Shown here in pieces: positions 54,390 to 63,159 of a stretch of 64,000 bases of DNA. This DNA is from JACCTI01 sp038237435. GTDB lineage: Bacteria > Verrucomicrobiota > Verrucomicrobiia > Chthoniobacterales > UBA10450. Location: contig JBBRYT010000001.1 in NCBI GenBank assembly GCA_038237435.1, positions 1 through 64,000 on the forward strand, written 5' to 3'. The translations under genes and the position numbers were made by a program. Every line of letters begins with the position of its first letter. Within the stretch, counting starts at the first letter, position 1. The notes beneath the pieces were generated by a model, which saw only the letters and a program-made list of their open reading frames with translations, was not told the DNA's origin and searched no databases.

Positions 54390-55242
54390 CCGTGTTCGAC
54401 ATGAGCATCGCAATCGTCATCGGTCCAACCCCGCCCGGCACGGGCGTGATCGCGCTCGCTTTCTTCGCTACTTCATCGAACGCGACGTCGCCGACGAGTC
54501 GGTAACCGCGTGGCGCGCTCCCGTCTTCCACGCGGTTTATCCCAACATCGATCACGACCGCGCCGTCGCGGATGTGTTCGACCTTCACAAAATTCGCCTG
54601 ACCGATTGCAGCAATCACGATATCGGCGGAGCGCGTGATCTCCGCGAGATTTCGGCTGCGCGAATGAATCACTGTCACTGTTGCGTTCGCGTTCTTCGCT
54701 TTCTGCATGAGCAAAAGCGCGAGCGGTTTCCCGACGATCATGCTGCGACCGAGCACGACGACGTGTGCACCGGCGATTTCGATTCCGCTCTCGACCAAAA
54801 GTCGCTGGCAGCCAAGCGGAGTGCAGGGAACGAAACCGGTCTCATCACCGAGCGCGAGTTTGGCTACGTTCATTGGATGAAAACCATCGACGTCTTTCGC
54901 CGAATCGAGCGCGCAAATGATCGCCGCTTCATCGATCTGTTTCGGCGGCGGCGATTGCACCAGGATTCCGTCGATCGCTGGATCGCGATTCAATTCATCG
55001 ACGCGCGCGAGCAATTCCTCCTGCGTAGTCGCAGCGGGCAATTCCAGTTTCACAGAATGCAATCCAAGCTCGCGACACACTTTGTCTTTCGACCGCACAT
55101 ACGCGCGCGACGCTTGATCATCGCCAACCAAAACAACGGCGAGTCCGGGCGTGACGCCGCGCGATTTCAGTTCCGCGATTTCGTTGCGCAGTTGCGCGTA
55201 AACTTTCTCCGCAACCGCGCGGCCTTCGATCAATTTCGCCAT
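54358..55242 (-). CDS. folD: Methylenetetrahydrofolate dehydrogenase/cyclohydrolase FolD
   Basis: 294 residues. Catalytic region AYVRSKDKVCRELG (YXXXK), GILVQSPPPKQID (QLPLP-like; note QSPPP) , DGFHPMNVAKLALG and the Rossmann VLGRSMIVGKPLALLLMQ, ending PVPGGVGPMTIAMLMSNTV. Interconverts one-carbon folates. The QSPPP sequence replaces the usual QLPLP. Follows the DUF374 gene by 13 bases in the same operon. Confidence 0.95.
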   Translation of the reverse strand: MAKLIEGRAVAEKVYAQLRNEIAELKSRGVTPGLAVVLVGDDQASRAYVRSKDKVCRELGLHSVKLELPAATTQEELLARVDELNRDPAIDGILVQSPPPKQIDEAAIICALDSAKDVDGFHPMNVAKLALGDETGFVPCTPLGCQRLLVESGIEIAGAHVVVLGRSMIVGKPLALLLMQKAKNANATVTVIHSRSRNLAEITRSADIVIAAIGQANFVKVEHIRDGAVVIDVGINRVEDGSAPRGYRLVGDVAFDEVAKKASAITPVPGGVGPMTIAMLMSNTVKACRLRSSL

Positions 55243-55255
55243 CGCGCTGAATCTT

Positions 55256-55885
55256 TCACGGTTGTTCGACCAAGGCCATCATCGCTTGCTGCAGGCGCGT
55301 TCGTTCCATCTCCAAATCGCCGGTAACGTGAAGCGGCGTTCCGAAAATCACGCGTACGGTCGAAAATGGTTTCGGAATAAAAAAGCCGTCCCAGCTTCTT
55401 AGCCGCCACGCCTTCGCGTATTCGATTTGCATCGGCACGATGGCGGCGCGGGATTTTTGCGCGACAAAAATCGCGCCCTGATTGACTTCGTAAAGCGGAC
55501 CGCGGGGCCCGTCGGGTGTGATCAAAACATTAGTGCCAGCGTTCAGCGCATCGACGAGCTGGCGTAACGCAATCACGCCTTTGCGGGAAGTGGAACCACG
55601 TACGGTGCCGTGACCGAAATGTTCCACGAGAATGGAAACAAAATCTCCATCCCGGCTCGCGCTGACCAATCCGACGCTGTGGCGATGCGGAAAACACAAA
55701 CTGAAAATCGGCGGCAACAACAGCAATCGATTGTGCCAGACCGCAAGAATGAACGGCTGCTCGCGCGAAGCCGGCAGAATTTTCTCCGGATCTTCCACGC
55801 GAAAACGCAGCGTCTTGATCCAAAGCCGAAAGACTCCCAGACCGACGGCGATCAGGATTCGCGCACGCCAGCTATCGAGCTTCAC
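55256..55885 (-). CDS. DUF374 lysophospholipid acyltransferase-like protein
   Basis: 209 residues from a GTG at 55883-55885 that overlaps the ubiX TGA by 4 bases; the open frame upstream runs through ubiX and is not used. TM ~14-28, then LAVWHNRLLLLPPIF (H-type acyltransferase box), SASRDGDFVSILVEHFG and NVLITPDGPRGPLYEVNQGA, which are DUF374 hallmarks. Probably acylates a lipid. Between ubiX and folD in a coupled operon. Confidence 0.85.
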   Translation of the reverse strand: MKLDSWRARILIAVGLGVFRLWIKTLRFRVEDPEKILPASREQPFILAVWHNRLLLLPPIFSLCFPHRHSVGLVSASRDGDFVSILVEHFGHGTVRGSTSRKGVIALRQLVDALNAGTNVLITPDGPRGPLYEVNQGAIFVAQKSRAAIVPMQIEYAKAWRLRSWDGFFIPKPFSTVRVIFGTPLHVTGDLEMERTRLQQAMMALVEQP

Positions 55886-56430
55886 TCTTCCTTCCAACGA
55901 AACGCGCGAGGATTTGGTAAACCAAGCTGATCCAGGATGCGCCAAACGACCGTGTCCGCGACGTCGGTCACAGATTGCGGACGGCTGTAGAACGATGGAA
56001 TCGCGGGCAAAACAGTCGCGCCGGCTTCGAGCAAAGTCACGACGTTGCGCGCGTGGATCAAACTCCACGGGGTCTCACGCGGAACGACGATCAGTTTGCG
56101 GCGTTCTTTCAAGAAAACATCGGCCGCGCGCAGCAAGGCATTTTCGCCGGAACCGCTGGCGATGCGGCCGAGCGTCGACATTGAACAAGGCACAATGACC
56201 ATCGCATCGAAACGCGAGGAGCCGCTGACATAAGGAACATTGAGATCATTCTCCGGATGTTTCGAGACGCCCTCCGGAATTTTCAATTCGTCCGTTTCCT
56301 GCGCCGCCACTTGTTTGGAGTGCGCGCTCATCACGAGATGAACTTCATGCGCGGCGCAGTCGATCTGGTCTAACAAGCGCTGCAAATAAATCGTGCCACT
56401 GGCGCCGGTGGCGGCGATGAGGAGTTTCAT
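55882..56430 (-). CDS. ubiX: Flavin prenyltransferase UbiX
   Basis: 182 residues. LLIAATGASGTIYLQRLLDQ at the N terminus, MVIVPCSMSTLGRIASGSGE and LIVVPRETPWSLIHARNVVT are the UbiX signatures. Makes prenylated FMN used by UbiD-type decarboxylases in ubiquinone/menaquinone routes. No ubiD adjoins. First gene of ubiX-DUF374-folD. Confidence 0.95.
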   Translation of the reverse strand: MKLLIAATGASGTIYLQRLLDQIDCAAHEVHLVMSAHSKQVAAQETDELKIPEGVSKHPENDLNVPYVSGSSRFDAMVIVPCSMSTLGRIASGSGENALLRAADVFLKERRKLIVVPRETPWSLIHARNVVTLLEAGATVLPAIPSFYSRPQSVTDVADTVVWRILDQLGLPNPRAFRWKEE

Positions 56431-56499
56431 CTGGCGCTAAGGAATCACATTCGACTGCGGAAGACTAGCGAAGTCACGACGCGTCGTTAGGTTACGCGC

Positions 56500-56880
56500 A
56501 TGATCAAGCGACTTTTGCATACGCGTTATCGCGTGCAGGACCTGGAGAAGACGGTTTCGTTTTACAAGGACGTGCTTGGTCTGCAGGAAATGCGTCGGCA
56601 CACTTCCGGGCGCGGGTCGCAATTGGTTTTCTTCAAGGCACCGGGCAGTGAAGAAGAAATCGAGCTGTGCAAATTCGATGAAAGCGGACCGGTAGTGGTC
56701 GGGCCGGACCTGACTCATCTCGCTTTCGAGGTCGATGACATCGCAGAATTCGCGAAGCATTCGGCCGCAAACGGTTATCCGCTTTCGGATGGCCCGCACA
56801 AAAACAGCGACGGCGGCGCGATCGCCTTCATCGATGCGCCGGAAGGTTACGAGATCGAATTGATCCAGCGTGGAAAATAA
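56500..56880 (+). CDS. VOC-family protein, glyoxalase I-like
   Basis: 126 residues. LHTRYRVQDLEKTVSFYKDV, LVFFKAPGSEEEIELCKFDE, LTHLAFEVDDIAEFAKHS and FIDAPEGYEIELIQRGK match lactoylglutathione lyase-like VOC proteins; His, Glu, His, Glu metal ligands fit H(6)..E(44)..H(66)..E(120) or near. Detoxifies methylglyoxal if a true GloA. Runs with the carboxypeptidase gene. Confidence 0.88.
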   Translation: MIKRLLHTRYRVQDLEKTVSFYKDVLGLQEMRRHTSGRGSQLVFFKAPGSEEEIELCKFDESGPVVVGPDLTHLAFEVDDIAEFAKHSAANGYPLSDGPHKNSDGGAIAFIDAPEGYEIELIQRGK

Positions 56881-56932
56881 TCGTAAGGGCACCCCCCTTG
56901 CGCAGAAGATTTCAGTAACGCAAAATCAGCGA

Positions 56933-57850
56933 GTGAAATTTTCGCGCCTCTTTTTCTCGCTGCTGCTTGCGGCGCTCGTTTGTGGTCATAGCCCGGAGGC
57001 CTTCGGGCAGACCCAGAAGAAGTCGAGTTTGAAAACGAAGGCGGTGCGCGCCACGCCCGCCAAGGACGACGAGGATGACGCGAATCCGAAGATCGCCGTT
57101 CCGCCGATGGCGCCCGGCGCAGTGCCGAGTATCTCGGCCGCGTCCGTCATCGTGATCGACGCGCGCACCGGTCAGGTTCTGTATGAAAAAAATGCCGACC
57201 AACCGCGCGCCGCGGCTAGCACACAAAAACTTCTTACCTCCCTCATCGTTGCCGAGCGCGGGTTTCTCGATCGAGACGTGACGGTTGCGCCGATCGATAC
57301 TTTCGCTGAACCGACGAAATTGAATATCAAGGCCGGCGACACTTATCAGCGGATCGATCTGCTGCGCGCGTTACTGGTGAAAAGTTGCAACGACGTGGCG
57401 CGATGTTTAGCGCGCGATAATGCCGGCAGCATCGAAGCGTTTGCTGACGCGATGAATCATCGCGCGCGCGAACTCGGCGCGGTCAATTCTCACTTCGTCA
57501 ATCCGAACGGGCTCCCGATTCCCAATCAATACTCGACCGCGCGGGATCTTTCGCAGATCGCCCGCGCGGCTTACGCGAACCCGACCATCCGCTCGATCGT
57601 CTGTCTGCCGCGTTTAGTTTTCCGCTACGCGAATGGCCGAACGCGCGAGCTGCAAAACACGAACAAAGTTTTGACGCGACTGCCCTATTGTAACGGGATG
57701 AAAACCGGCTACACCGAGGCGGCCGGGCATTGTCTGATCTCGAGCGGCGCGCGTCCGGGACGAGATGTCATTGCCGTCGTGCTCGGCGACGGCAAAGGAC
57801 GCGTCTGGCAGGATTCTGCTGCCCTTCTCTCATGGGCGCTCTGGATGTAG
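56933..57850 (+). CDS. D-alanyl-D-alanine carboxypeptidase (PBP5-like)
   Basis: 305 residues from GTG 56933, giving a signal peptide (VKFSRLFFSLLLAALVCG); an earlier in-frame GTG at 56870 overlaps the VOC gene. Active-site motifs: AASTQKLLTSL (SxxK), KSCNDVARCL (SxN as SCN) and NGMKTGYTEAAG (KTG). Class C LMM-PBP; trims pentapeptides. It lacks an obvious C-terminal amphipathic anchor. Converges with a lipoprotein gene. Confidence 0.92.
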   Translation: MKFSRLFFSLLLAALVCGHSPEAFGQTQKKSSLKTKAVRATPAKDDEDDANPKIAVPPMAPGAVPSISAASVIVIDARTGQVLYEKNADQPRAAASTQKLLTSLIVAERGFLDRDVTVAPIDTFAEPTKLNIKAGDTYQRIDLLRALLVKSCNDVARCLARDNAGSIEAFADAMNHRARELGAVNSHFVNPNGLPIPNQYSTARDLSQIARAAYANPTIRSIVCLPRLVFRYANGRTRELQNTNKVLTRLPYCNGMKTGYTEAAGHCLISSGARPGRDVIAVVLGDGKGRVWQDSAALLSWALWM

Positions 57851-57882
57851 TGGAGCCGGCACGCCCTCGCGACGCAGCCCGC

Positions 57883-58143
57883 TTAAAGACTTCCTGCCGC
57901 GTTTCCGCGCAGTAATGGCGTGGGCAAGAGACCCGGATTGCGGTTGGGATCGACCGTCCTGGTAGCCGGAACGTCTTCCGGACCTTCCGCGGGCGGCGCG
58001 GGTTCAGCCGTCGGCGCGGTTTGCGCCAACATGCGCTGCTGCAAATTGTGGCGCGGGGCGCTCTGACGTTGCGCGGTGGCGGTGGTGCTCTGGCAGGCCG
58101 CGAGCAGCGACAGAGCGAGAAGAGAGGTGGCGATCTTGATCAT
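57883..58143 (-). CDS. Small lipoprotein of unknown function
   Basis: 86 residues from ATG 58141-58143: lipobox signal MIKIATSLLALSLLAAC, then a Gln/Pro/Ala-rich mature part (QQRMLAQTAPTAEPAPPAEG). Low complexity, no domain. An ATG two codons earlier is equally possible. The longer frame upstream covers mtnP and is not used. Confidence 0.6.
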   Translation of the reverse strand: MIKIATSLLALSLLAACQSTTATAQRQSAPRHNLQQRMLAQTAPTAEPAPPAEGPEDVPATRTVDPNRNPGLLPTPLLRGNAAGSL

Positions 58144-58238
58144 TGGCATTAGTCGTGGAGCGGAGTCCCAGTTCCGCCGGACAAGGAAGAAATTACTACA
58201 TTCGAAATTGCAGGAACAACAAAAACTTTCGCCCCGTT

Positions 58239-59105
58239 TCAGAAACGCCCCAGGATCGCCTTCAATTTCTCCACCGTCTGGGGGGGCCAAAGTTTGCGAT
58301 CAGTCGTCAGCGCGGAATCAAGCGCACTATGCTCGGGCCAGTTTGGTTCGCTCGGTATTTGCGGAATCGCATACGAGAGAATTTTTTTTGCCCGCTCGGC
58401 ATTCGCCGTCAGATGACCGAAAACGGTCTGCGCCGAAACGGGCTCCTCTTCCACTTTCCAGCAATCGTAATCTGTAATCATGGCCATGGTGGCGAGCGCG
58501 ATCTCCGCTTCACGCGCTAGTTTCGCCTCCGGCAAATTCGTCATGCCGATGACGTCGAAGCCGTGCCGCCGATTGAGTTCCGATTCTACGCGCGTGGAAA
58601 ACGCCGGCCCATCCATGTTTACATAGGTCCCGCCATCGTGTGCTTTCACGCCGGCTTCCTTCGCCGCGTCTCGCAAAATCACGCGCAATTTTTCGCTGAT
58701 TGGGTCTGCAAAAGTGATATGGGCCGCGATGCCTTCACCGAAAAAAGTGTGCTGCGCGCGTTGACTGGTTCGGTCGTAGAACTGCGTCGGCAAAAGGACA
58801 TCACGCGGCGCATATTTTCCCTGCAAACTTCCGACCGCGGTCACGCAAATGATCCAGCGGACATTGAGCGAACGGAGCGCGTATATGTTGGCGCGATGAT
58901 TTAATTCGTGTGGCAAAATGCGATGGCCCCGCGCGTGTCGCGGCAAAAAATAAATCTGCCGGCCATGCATCGTCCCGCCGATCAACGCATCGGAGGGAGC
59001 GCCGAAGGGCGTGGTCACGCGTTGTTCCGTCGGATTCTCCACCCCTTCCATCTGGTAAAGGCCGCTCCCTCCGATGATGCCGATAGCAGGAATTCCGTTG
59101 GTCAT
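58239..59105 (-). CDS. mtnP: S-methyl-5'-thioadenosine phosphorylase
   Basis: 288 residues. GIIGGSGLYQMEGVENP (phosphate), YFLPRHARGHRILPHELNHR, ICVTAVGSLQ, and the substrate block GGTYVNMDGPAFSTRVESEL with GMTNLPEAKLAREAEI. It splits methylthioadenosine (or inosine) with phosphate in Met salvage. The rest of the pathway is not adjacent, although the amidohydrolase at 45785 could be an MTA deaminase. Confidence 0.94.
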   Translation of the reverse strand: MTNGIPAIGIIGGSGLYQMEGVENPTEQRVTTPFGAPSDALIGGTMHGRQIYFLPRHARGHRILPHELNHRANIYALRSLNVRWIICVTAVGSLQGKYAPRDVLLPTQFYDRTSQRAQHTFFGEGIAAHITFADPISEKLRVILRDAAKEAGVKAHDGGTYVNMDGPAFSTRVESELNRRHGFDVIGMTNLPEAKLAREAEIALATMAMITDYDCWKVEEEPVSAQTVFGHLTANAERAKKILSYAIPQIPSEPNWPEHSALDSALTTDRKLWPPQTVEKLKAILGRF

Positions 59106-59147
59106 CCTCGGATTTAATCGAACGAGGCGGTCGATGGCGAGAGTGTC

Positions 59148-60530
59148 GTGATTGTGTATGATTCAGCCCCGCCAATGCCGAAGTTCTACATCAAAACCTA
59201 CGGCTGTCAGATGAACGAACGCGACTCGGAGCAGGTCGCGCACTCGCTCGTCGCGCGTGGTTATGAGCCGGTCGCGAGTGAGGCGGAGGCGGATGTCGTG
59301 CTGCTGAACACCTGCAGCGTCCGCGACATGGCGGACCAAAAAGCGCTCGGCAAAATGGGGATGCTCGGCGTGTTGGCGAAGCGACGGCCGGAAGTTGTTT
59401 TCGGATTTCTTGGCTGCATGGCGCAGGCCCGGGGCGATTCACTCTTCAACGGTTTGCCGCATCTCGATTTGGTCGTCGGCACACAAAAATTCCATCGCGT
59501 CGCGGAATATGTCGATGAGTTGCTGGAGAAAAAACGCCTGCGACGAATGGACGATCTGCGCTTCTCGATTTGCGATATCGAGGAGGAAGCAGGCTCGCAG
59601 AACACCATTCATCAGCAGCAGCTCGCGCCGAGACAGGCGACCGCCTTCGTTTCCATCATGCAAGGCTGCAACATGCATTGCACCTTTTGCATCGTGCCGC
59701 GGACGCGTGGAGAAGAACGCAGCCGCACGATCGACGATATCGTGAGCGAAGTTCGCCAGCTGGTCGCGCACGGCGTGAAGGAAGTCACGTTGCTCGGGCA
59801 AATCGTGAACCTTTACGGCCGTCACGAGTTTCCGATACGCGATGAGAAAAGTCCGTTCGTGCAATTGCTCGCAGCGGTGCACGAGGTCAATGGGCTGGAA
59901 CGCATTCGTTTCACTTCACCGCACCCGATCGGCTTTCGCGACGATTTGATCCACTCGTTAGGCAATTTACCCAAGCTCGTGGAACACGTTCATCTGCCGT
60001 TGCAATCCGGCTCGGATCGCATCCTCAAAGCGATGCATCGGCCTTACAGCGCGCAAAAATATCGCGCACTGGTGGAGAAGATTCGGAAAGCAAGACCGGA
60101 AATCGCCCTGACGACGGACGTGATCGTCGGGTTTCCCGGCGAGACGGAAGACGATTACGGACGAACGCGCGATTTGGTTGAGCAGATTCAGTTCGATAAC
60201 GCTTTTATTTTTCGCTACTCCACTCGCGCGGAAACCGCAGCCGCGACGGCAGCTGATCAAATTCCCGAAAAAGTGAAGGAGGAACGAAATCACGATTTGC
60301 TTCAGGTGGTCGACAAATCCGCGCATCGCGCGAACGAGCGCCTGGTCGGAAGCGAGGTGGAAATCCTTTGCGAAGGCCCGAGTCGGAATAATGCGGCGCG
60401 GCTGATGGGTCGAACGCGCACGAACAAAATTGTCGTTTTCGAGGATCACGCGAATCGCGCGGGCGAGATCATGCGGATCAAAGTCGAGCAGGCGAACGGA
60501 TTCAGCTTGTATGGCCGGCCGGTCGTGTAA
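59148..60530 (+). CDS. miaB: tRNA-2-methylthio-N6-dimethylallyladenosine synthase MiaB
   Basis: 460 residues. UPF0004 domain (YIKTYGCQMNERDSEQVAHS), radical-SAM cluster QGCNMHCTFCIVPRTRGEE, HVHLPLQSGSDRILKAMHR, and C-terminal TRAM. The three N-terminal Cys (CQMN, CSVRDM, GCMAQ) bind the auxiliary cluster. Adds methylthio to A37 of tRNA. An ATG 9 codons in (59175, MPKFY) is the alternative start. An exact motif copy (59953-59963) gives HSLGN. Confidence 0.96.
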   Translation: MIVYDSAPPMPKFYIKTYGCQMNERDSEQVAHSLVARGYEPVASEAEADVVLLNTCSVRDMADQKALGKMGMLGVLAKRRPEVVFGFLGCMAQARGDSLFNGLPHLDLVVGTQKFHRVAEYVDELLEKKRLRRMDDLRFSICDIEEEAGSQNTIHQQQLAPRQATAFVSIMQGCNMHCTFCIVPRTRGEERSRTIDDIVSEVRQLVAHGVKEVTLLGQIVNLYGRHEFPIRDEKSPFVQLLAAVHEVNGLERIRFTSPHPIGFRDDLIHSLGNLPKLVEHVHLPLQSGSDRILKAMHRPYSAQKYRALVEKIRKARPEIALTTDVIVGFPGETEDDYGRTRDLVEQIQFDNAFIFRYSTRAETAAATAADQIPEKVKEERNHDLLQVVDKSAHRANERLVGSEVEILCEGPSRNNAARLMGRTRTNKIVVFEDHANRAGEIMRIKVEQANGFSLYGRPVV

Positions 60531-60547
60531 ATCTCCCACGCGCCTCG

Positions 60548-61099
60548 ATGATTTATCACCTTTCGCTCAAAACCGCGGGCATCCTCGCCGGGCTTTTTTT
60601 ACTACTCATTAGCCTGCCTAATGTTTTCAAACCCACGCTCGGGCGCGATTGGTTCACGCAATTGCCGCGCTCGCGACCGGTCGGAGTTTTTTTGCTTACT
60701 CTCGCCGCCCTTTGGAGTTTTTGGCTGCTCGCGACAATGGAGATGGGAGAGTTTTCCAGTTTTCGGCGCCCGCTTCTTTTCGTTTTGCCTGTCGGATATT
60801 TTCTCGTCCTTCGTTTTGTAAATGAATTCCTCGCCGTGCGCGCCTTGGGCATTCTTTATCTGCTTGCGGCCGAGCCGTTGATCGATGCCGCATTTCTGCG
60901 CCACGAAAACAGCCGCCTGCTCGTGACGGTTTTCGCTTACATGCTGGTCGTGAAAGGTCTCTTTTTCGTCACCATGCCATATGTCATGCGCGATCAAATC
61001 GATTGGGGAACGCGCACCAATGGACGCTGGCTCTCGCTCAATGTCGCAGTGCTGGTTTACGGCGCGGCGCTGCTCGCCCTGGCCTTCACGCGCTACTGA
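60548..61099 (+). CDS. Integral membrane protein of unknown function
   Basis: 183 residues with about five TM segments (TAGILAGLFLLLISLPNVFK, PVGVFLLTLAALWSFWLLAT, LLFVLPVGYFLVLRFVNEFL, VTVFAYMLVVKGLFFVTMPY, LNVAVLVYGAALLALAFT). No family recognised. It overlaps the glycosyltransferase start by 4 bases, so it may be an accessory in that glycolipid step. Confidence 0.7.
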   Translation: MIYHLSLKTAGILAGLFLLLISLPNVFKPTLGRDWFTQLPRSRPVGVFLLTLAALWSFWLLATMEMGEFSSFRRPLLFVLPVGYFLVLRFVNEFLAVRALGILYLLAAEPLIDAAFLRHENSRLLVTVFAYMLVVKGLFFVTMPYVMRDQIDWGTRTNGRWLSLNVAVLVYGAALLALAFTRY

Positions 61100-61983
61100 A
61101 CCGGATTCTCGTCATTCGCGGCGGCGCCATCGGCGATTTCGTCCTGACGCTGCCCGCGATCAAATTGCTGCGGGACAATTTTCCGCAGTCGCACATCGAG
61201 ATTCTCGGTTACAAACACATCATCGCGCTGGCGGAAAAGCGTTTTTATGCCGACGCCACCCGGTCGATCGAATACGGAGCATTGGCCAGTTTCTTCGCCA
61301 GGATGGCCGAACTGCCTAACGAGTTATCGAGTTACTTCGCCGAATTCGATCTGATTCTCAGTTATCTCTTTGATCCCGACGAAATCTTGGTTACGAATCT
61401 GCGGCGCGTCGGTGCCGAAGAAATAATCGTTGGACCGGCGAAGTTGCATGGGCCGGAACATGCCACGCGCCAGTTGGCACGTCCGCTCGAGCAACTCGGA
61501 CTCACACTGGAAAAACCGTGCGCGGAAATTTTCCCGAATTCCGAAGATCACGGAACGGTCAAATATCTTCCGCGCCCTTTCGTCGCGCTCCATCCGGGAA
61601 GCGGAAGTAGAAAAAAGAATTGGCCTCTGGAAAAATGGATCGAACTCGGAAAGCGAATTGACGGAAATATTGTCGTCGTCGCCGGCGAGGCAGACGACCT
61701 TTCACAACTACGGGAAGCCTGGAGCGATCGGCTGATTCATTATTTCGAGAATCAGCCGCTGCCGATCGTCGCCGCCGTTCTGTCGCAAGCGTCGCATTTC
61801 ATCGGTCACGATAGCGGCATCTCGCACATCGCGGCCGCCGTCGGAACAAAATGCACTCTCCTCTTTGGTCCGACCGATCCGGCCATTTGGGCGCCACAGA
61901 ATGATGGCGTTCGAGTGGTTAGGCTCGAAGCCAGCGTGAAAGAAATTTACTACGAACTGATGCGCATCGGCATCAGGACGTAG
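61096..61983 (+). CDS. Glycosyltransferase family 9 (heptosyltransferase-like)
   Basis: 295 residues. RILVIRGGAIGDFVLTLPAI (donor fold), HPGSGSRKKNWPLEKWIELG and GHDSGISHIAAAVGTKCTLL with FGPTDPAIWAP are GT9 marks. No ATG/GTG/TTG lies near the family start; a CTG at 61096-61098 overlaps the previous TGA (CTGA), so a rare CTG start with coupling is likely; an ATG at 61003 would overlap by 97 bases. Builds LPS-like core. The 3' end overlaps dnaN (convergent). Exact motif copy at 61314-61324. Confidence 0.88.
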   Translation: MNRILVIRGGAIGDFVLTLPAIKLLRDNFPQSHIEILGYKHIIALAEKRFYADATRSIEYGALASFFARMAELPNELSSYFAEFDLILSYLFDPDEILVTNLRRVGAEEIIVGPAKLHGPEHATRQLARPLEQLGLTLEKPCAEIFPNSEDHGTVKYLPRPFVALHPGSGSRKKNWPLEKWIELGKRIDGNIVVVAGEADDLSQLREAWSDRLIHYFENQPLPIVAAVLSQASHFIGHDSGISHIAAAVGTKCTLLFGPTDPAIWAPQNDGVRVVRLEASVKEIYYELMRIGIRT

Positions 61984-63047
61984 AGAAACGGCGTCTGAAT
62001 TTTCAGGACGCCGGGACTCATCTCGTCGATCAAATCGAGAAAGACTTCGTCTTCCGTGAGATTGCGCAGCGGCGCCATGAAAAACTCCGGATTAAACGCG
62101 ATCGAAAAATCGCGGCCCTTGTAAGTTACCGGCAACGACTCTTTCGCTTCACCGACTTCCGGCGTGTTGGCCGTGATATCGATGTTGTTTTTGCTGAAAT
62201 TTAATTTGATCGAATTCGACTTGTCGCTCGCGAGCAATGAAACGCGGCGAACTGAATTTAAGAAGGTTTCGCGCTCCAGGGTGACGCGCTCTTTCGTTTC
62301 GCTCGGAATCACCTGCTTATAGTTCGGATAATTTCCTTCAATCAATTTGGAGACGAGCAGCGTGTTGTTGAGATCGAAGGCAATTTGTCCGCTGCCAAAA
62401 CTCACTTTCACATCGCCTTCATCGGTCAGGAGTCGCTGCAATTCCGTGACCGCTTTGGTCGGCACGATGATGTCGGCTTCGTGACTGCGCGGAAATTCCA
62501 ATTCGATATCGACCATGGCGAGGCGACGTCCATCCGTCGCGACGAGCGTGAGCTTGTTCTCCTTCAAGCTGAACAAAACGCCGTTGAGAACGTAACGCGT
62601 TTCGTCGGTGGAAATCGCATAGGAAGTTTTGCGCAAACCATCGCGCAGCTCCTTCTGCTTTATGGTGATCACTTTTGCGCCTTCGAATTTCGGCAGCGGC
62701 GGAAATTCCTCTTCGGGCAATCCGAGAATCTTGAAAAAGCTCTGGCCGCTTCGAATCGACGCAGCGTTCTTGTTATCGACCTCGATCGAAATTTCACTCG
62801 AAGGAAGTTCGCGAATGATGGTGAACAAACGACGCGCCGGCAAAGTCGTCGCACCGGCCTTGTCGACCTTTGCTTCGAAACTTCCGCGCACGCCGACATC
62901 GAGGTCGGTCGTGGTTAGGTGAACTTCATCACCGTCTGCTTGCAGCAAGACGTTAGAAAGAATCGGCAATGTGGTCCGCGTGCTGACGACGTTCTGAACT
63001 TGTTGCAAACCTTCGAGGAATTTTTCTTTCGTGACGCTGAATTTCAT
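61950..63047 (-). CDS. dnaN: DNA polymerase III beta sliding clamp
   Basis: 365 residues, normal length. MKFSVTKEKFLEGLQQVQNV opening, VSTRTTLPILSNVLLQADGD, SYAISTDETRYVLNGVLFSL, LVATDGRRLAMVDIELE and a C-terminal SPGVLKIQTPFLYVLMPMR. Three clamp domains. Downstream of dnaA in transcription, the classic dnaA-dnaN order. The gap to dnaA is 112 bases. Confidence 0.97.
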   Translation of the reverse strand: MKFSVTKEKFLEGLQQVQNVVSTRTTLPILSNVLLQADGDEVHLTTTDLDVGVRGSFEAKVDKAGATTLPARRLFTIIRELPSSEISIEVDNKNAASIRSGQSFFKILGLPEEEFPPLPKFEGAKVITIKQKELRDGLRKTSYAISTDETRYVLNGVLFSLKENKLTLVATDGRRLAMVDIELEFPRSHEADIIVPTKAVTELQRLLTDEGDVKVSFGSGQIAFDLNNTLLVSKLIEGNYPNYKQVIPSETKERVTLERETFLNSVRRVSLLASDKSNSIKLNFSKNNIDITANTPEVGEAKESLPVTYKGRDFSIAFNPEFFMAPLRNLTEDEVFLDLIDEMSPGVLKIQTPFLYVLMPMRISS

Positions 63048-63159
63048 GAGAGCGCAGAGCGAACGGCTATGATGTAAGGCTTACGTTTTTATTCGGCAAC
63101 CGCAATCTGATGGACTCCACCGCGGTCGGCGACAATAAACGCGAGAGCAATCTTGTGGC
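63048..63159. other. dnaA-dnaN intergenic region, no recognisable origin
   Basis: 112 bases with no TTATNCACA box or AT-rich unwinding stretch apparent; the start-proximal part is GC-balanced. Any oriC is more likely upstream of dnaA, beyond the right edge. Probably carries the dnaN ribosome site and a promoter. Confidence 0.4.

Noticed and set aside
63048..63159. Replication origin between dnaA and dnaN
   Set aside because: No DnaA boxes or AT-rich element seen; an origin beyond the right edge is more likely.
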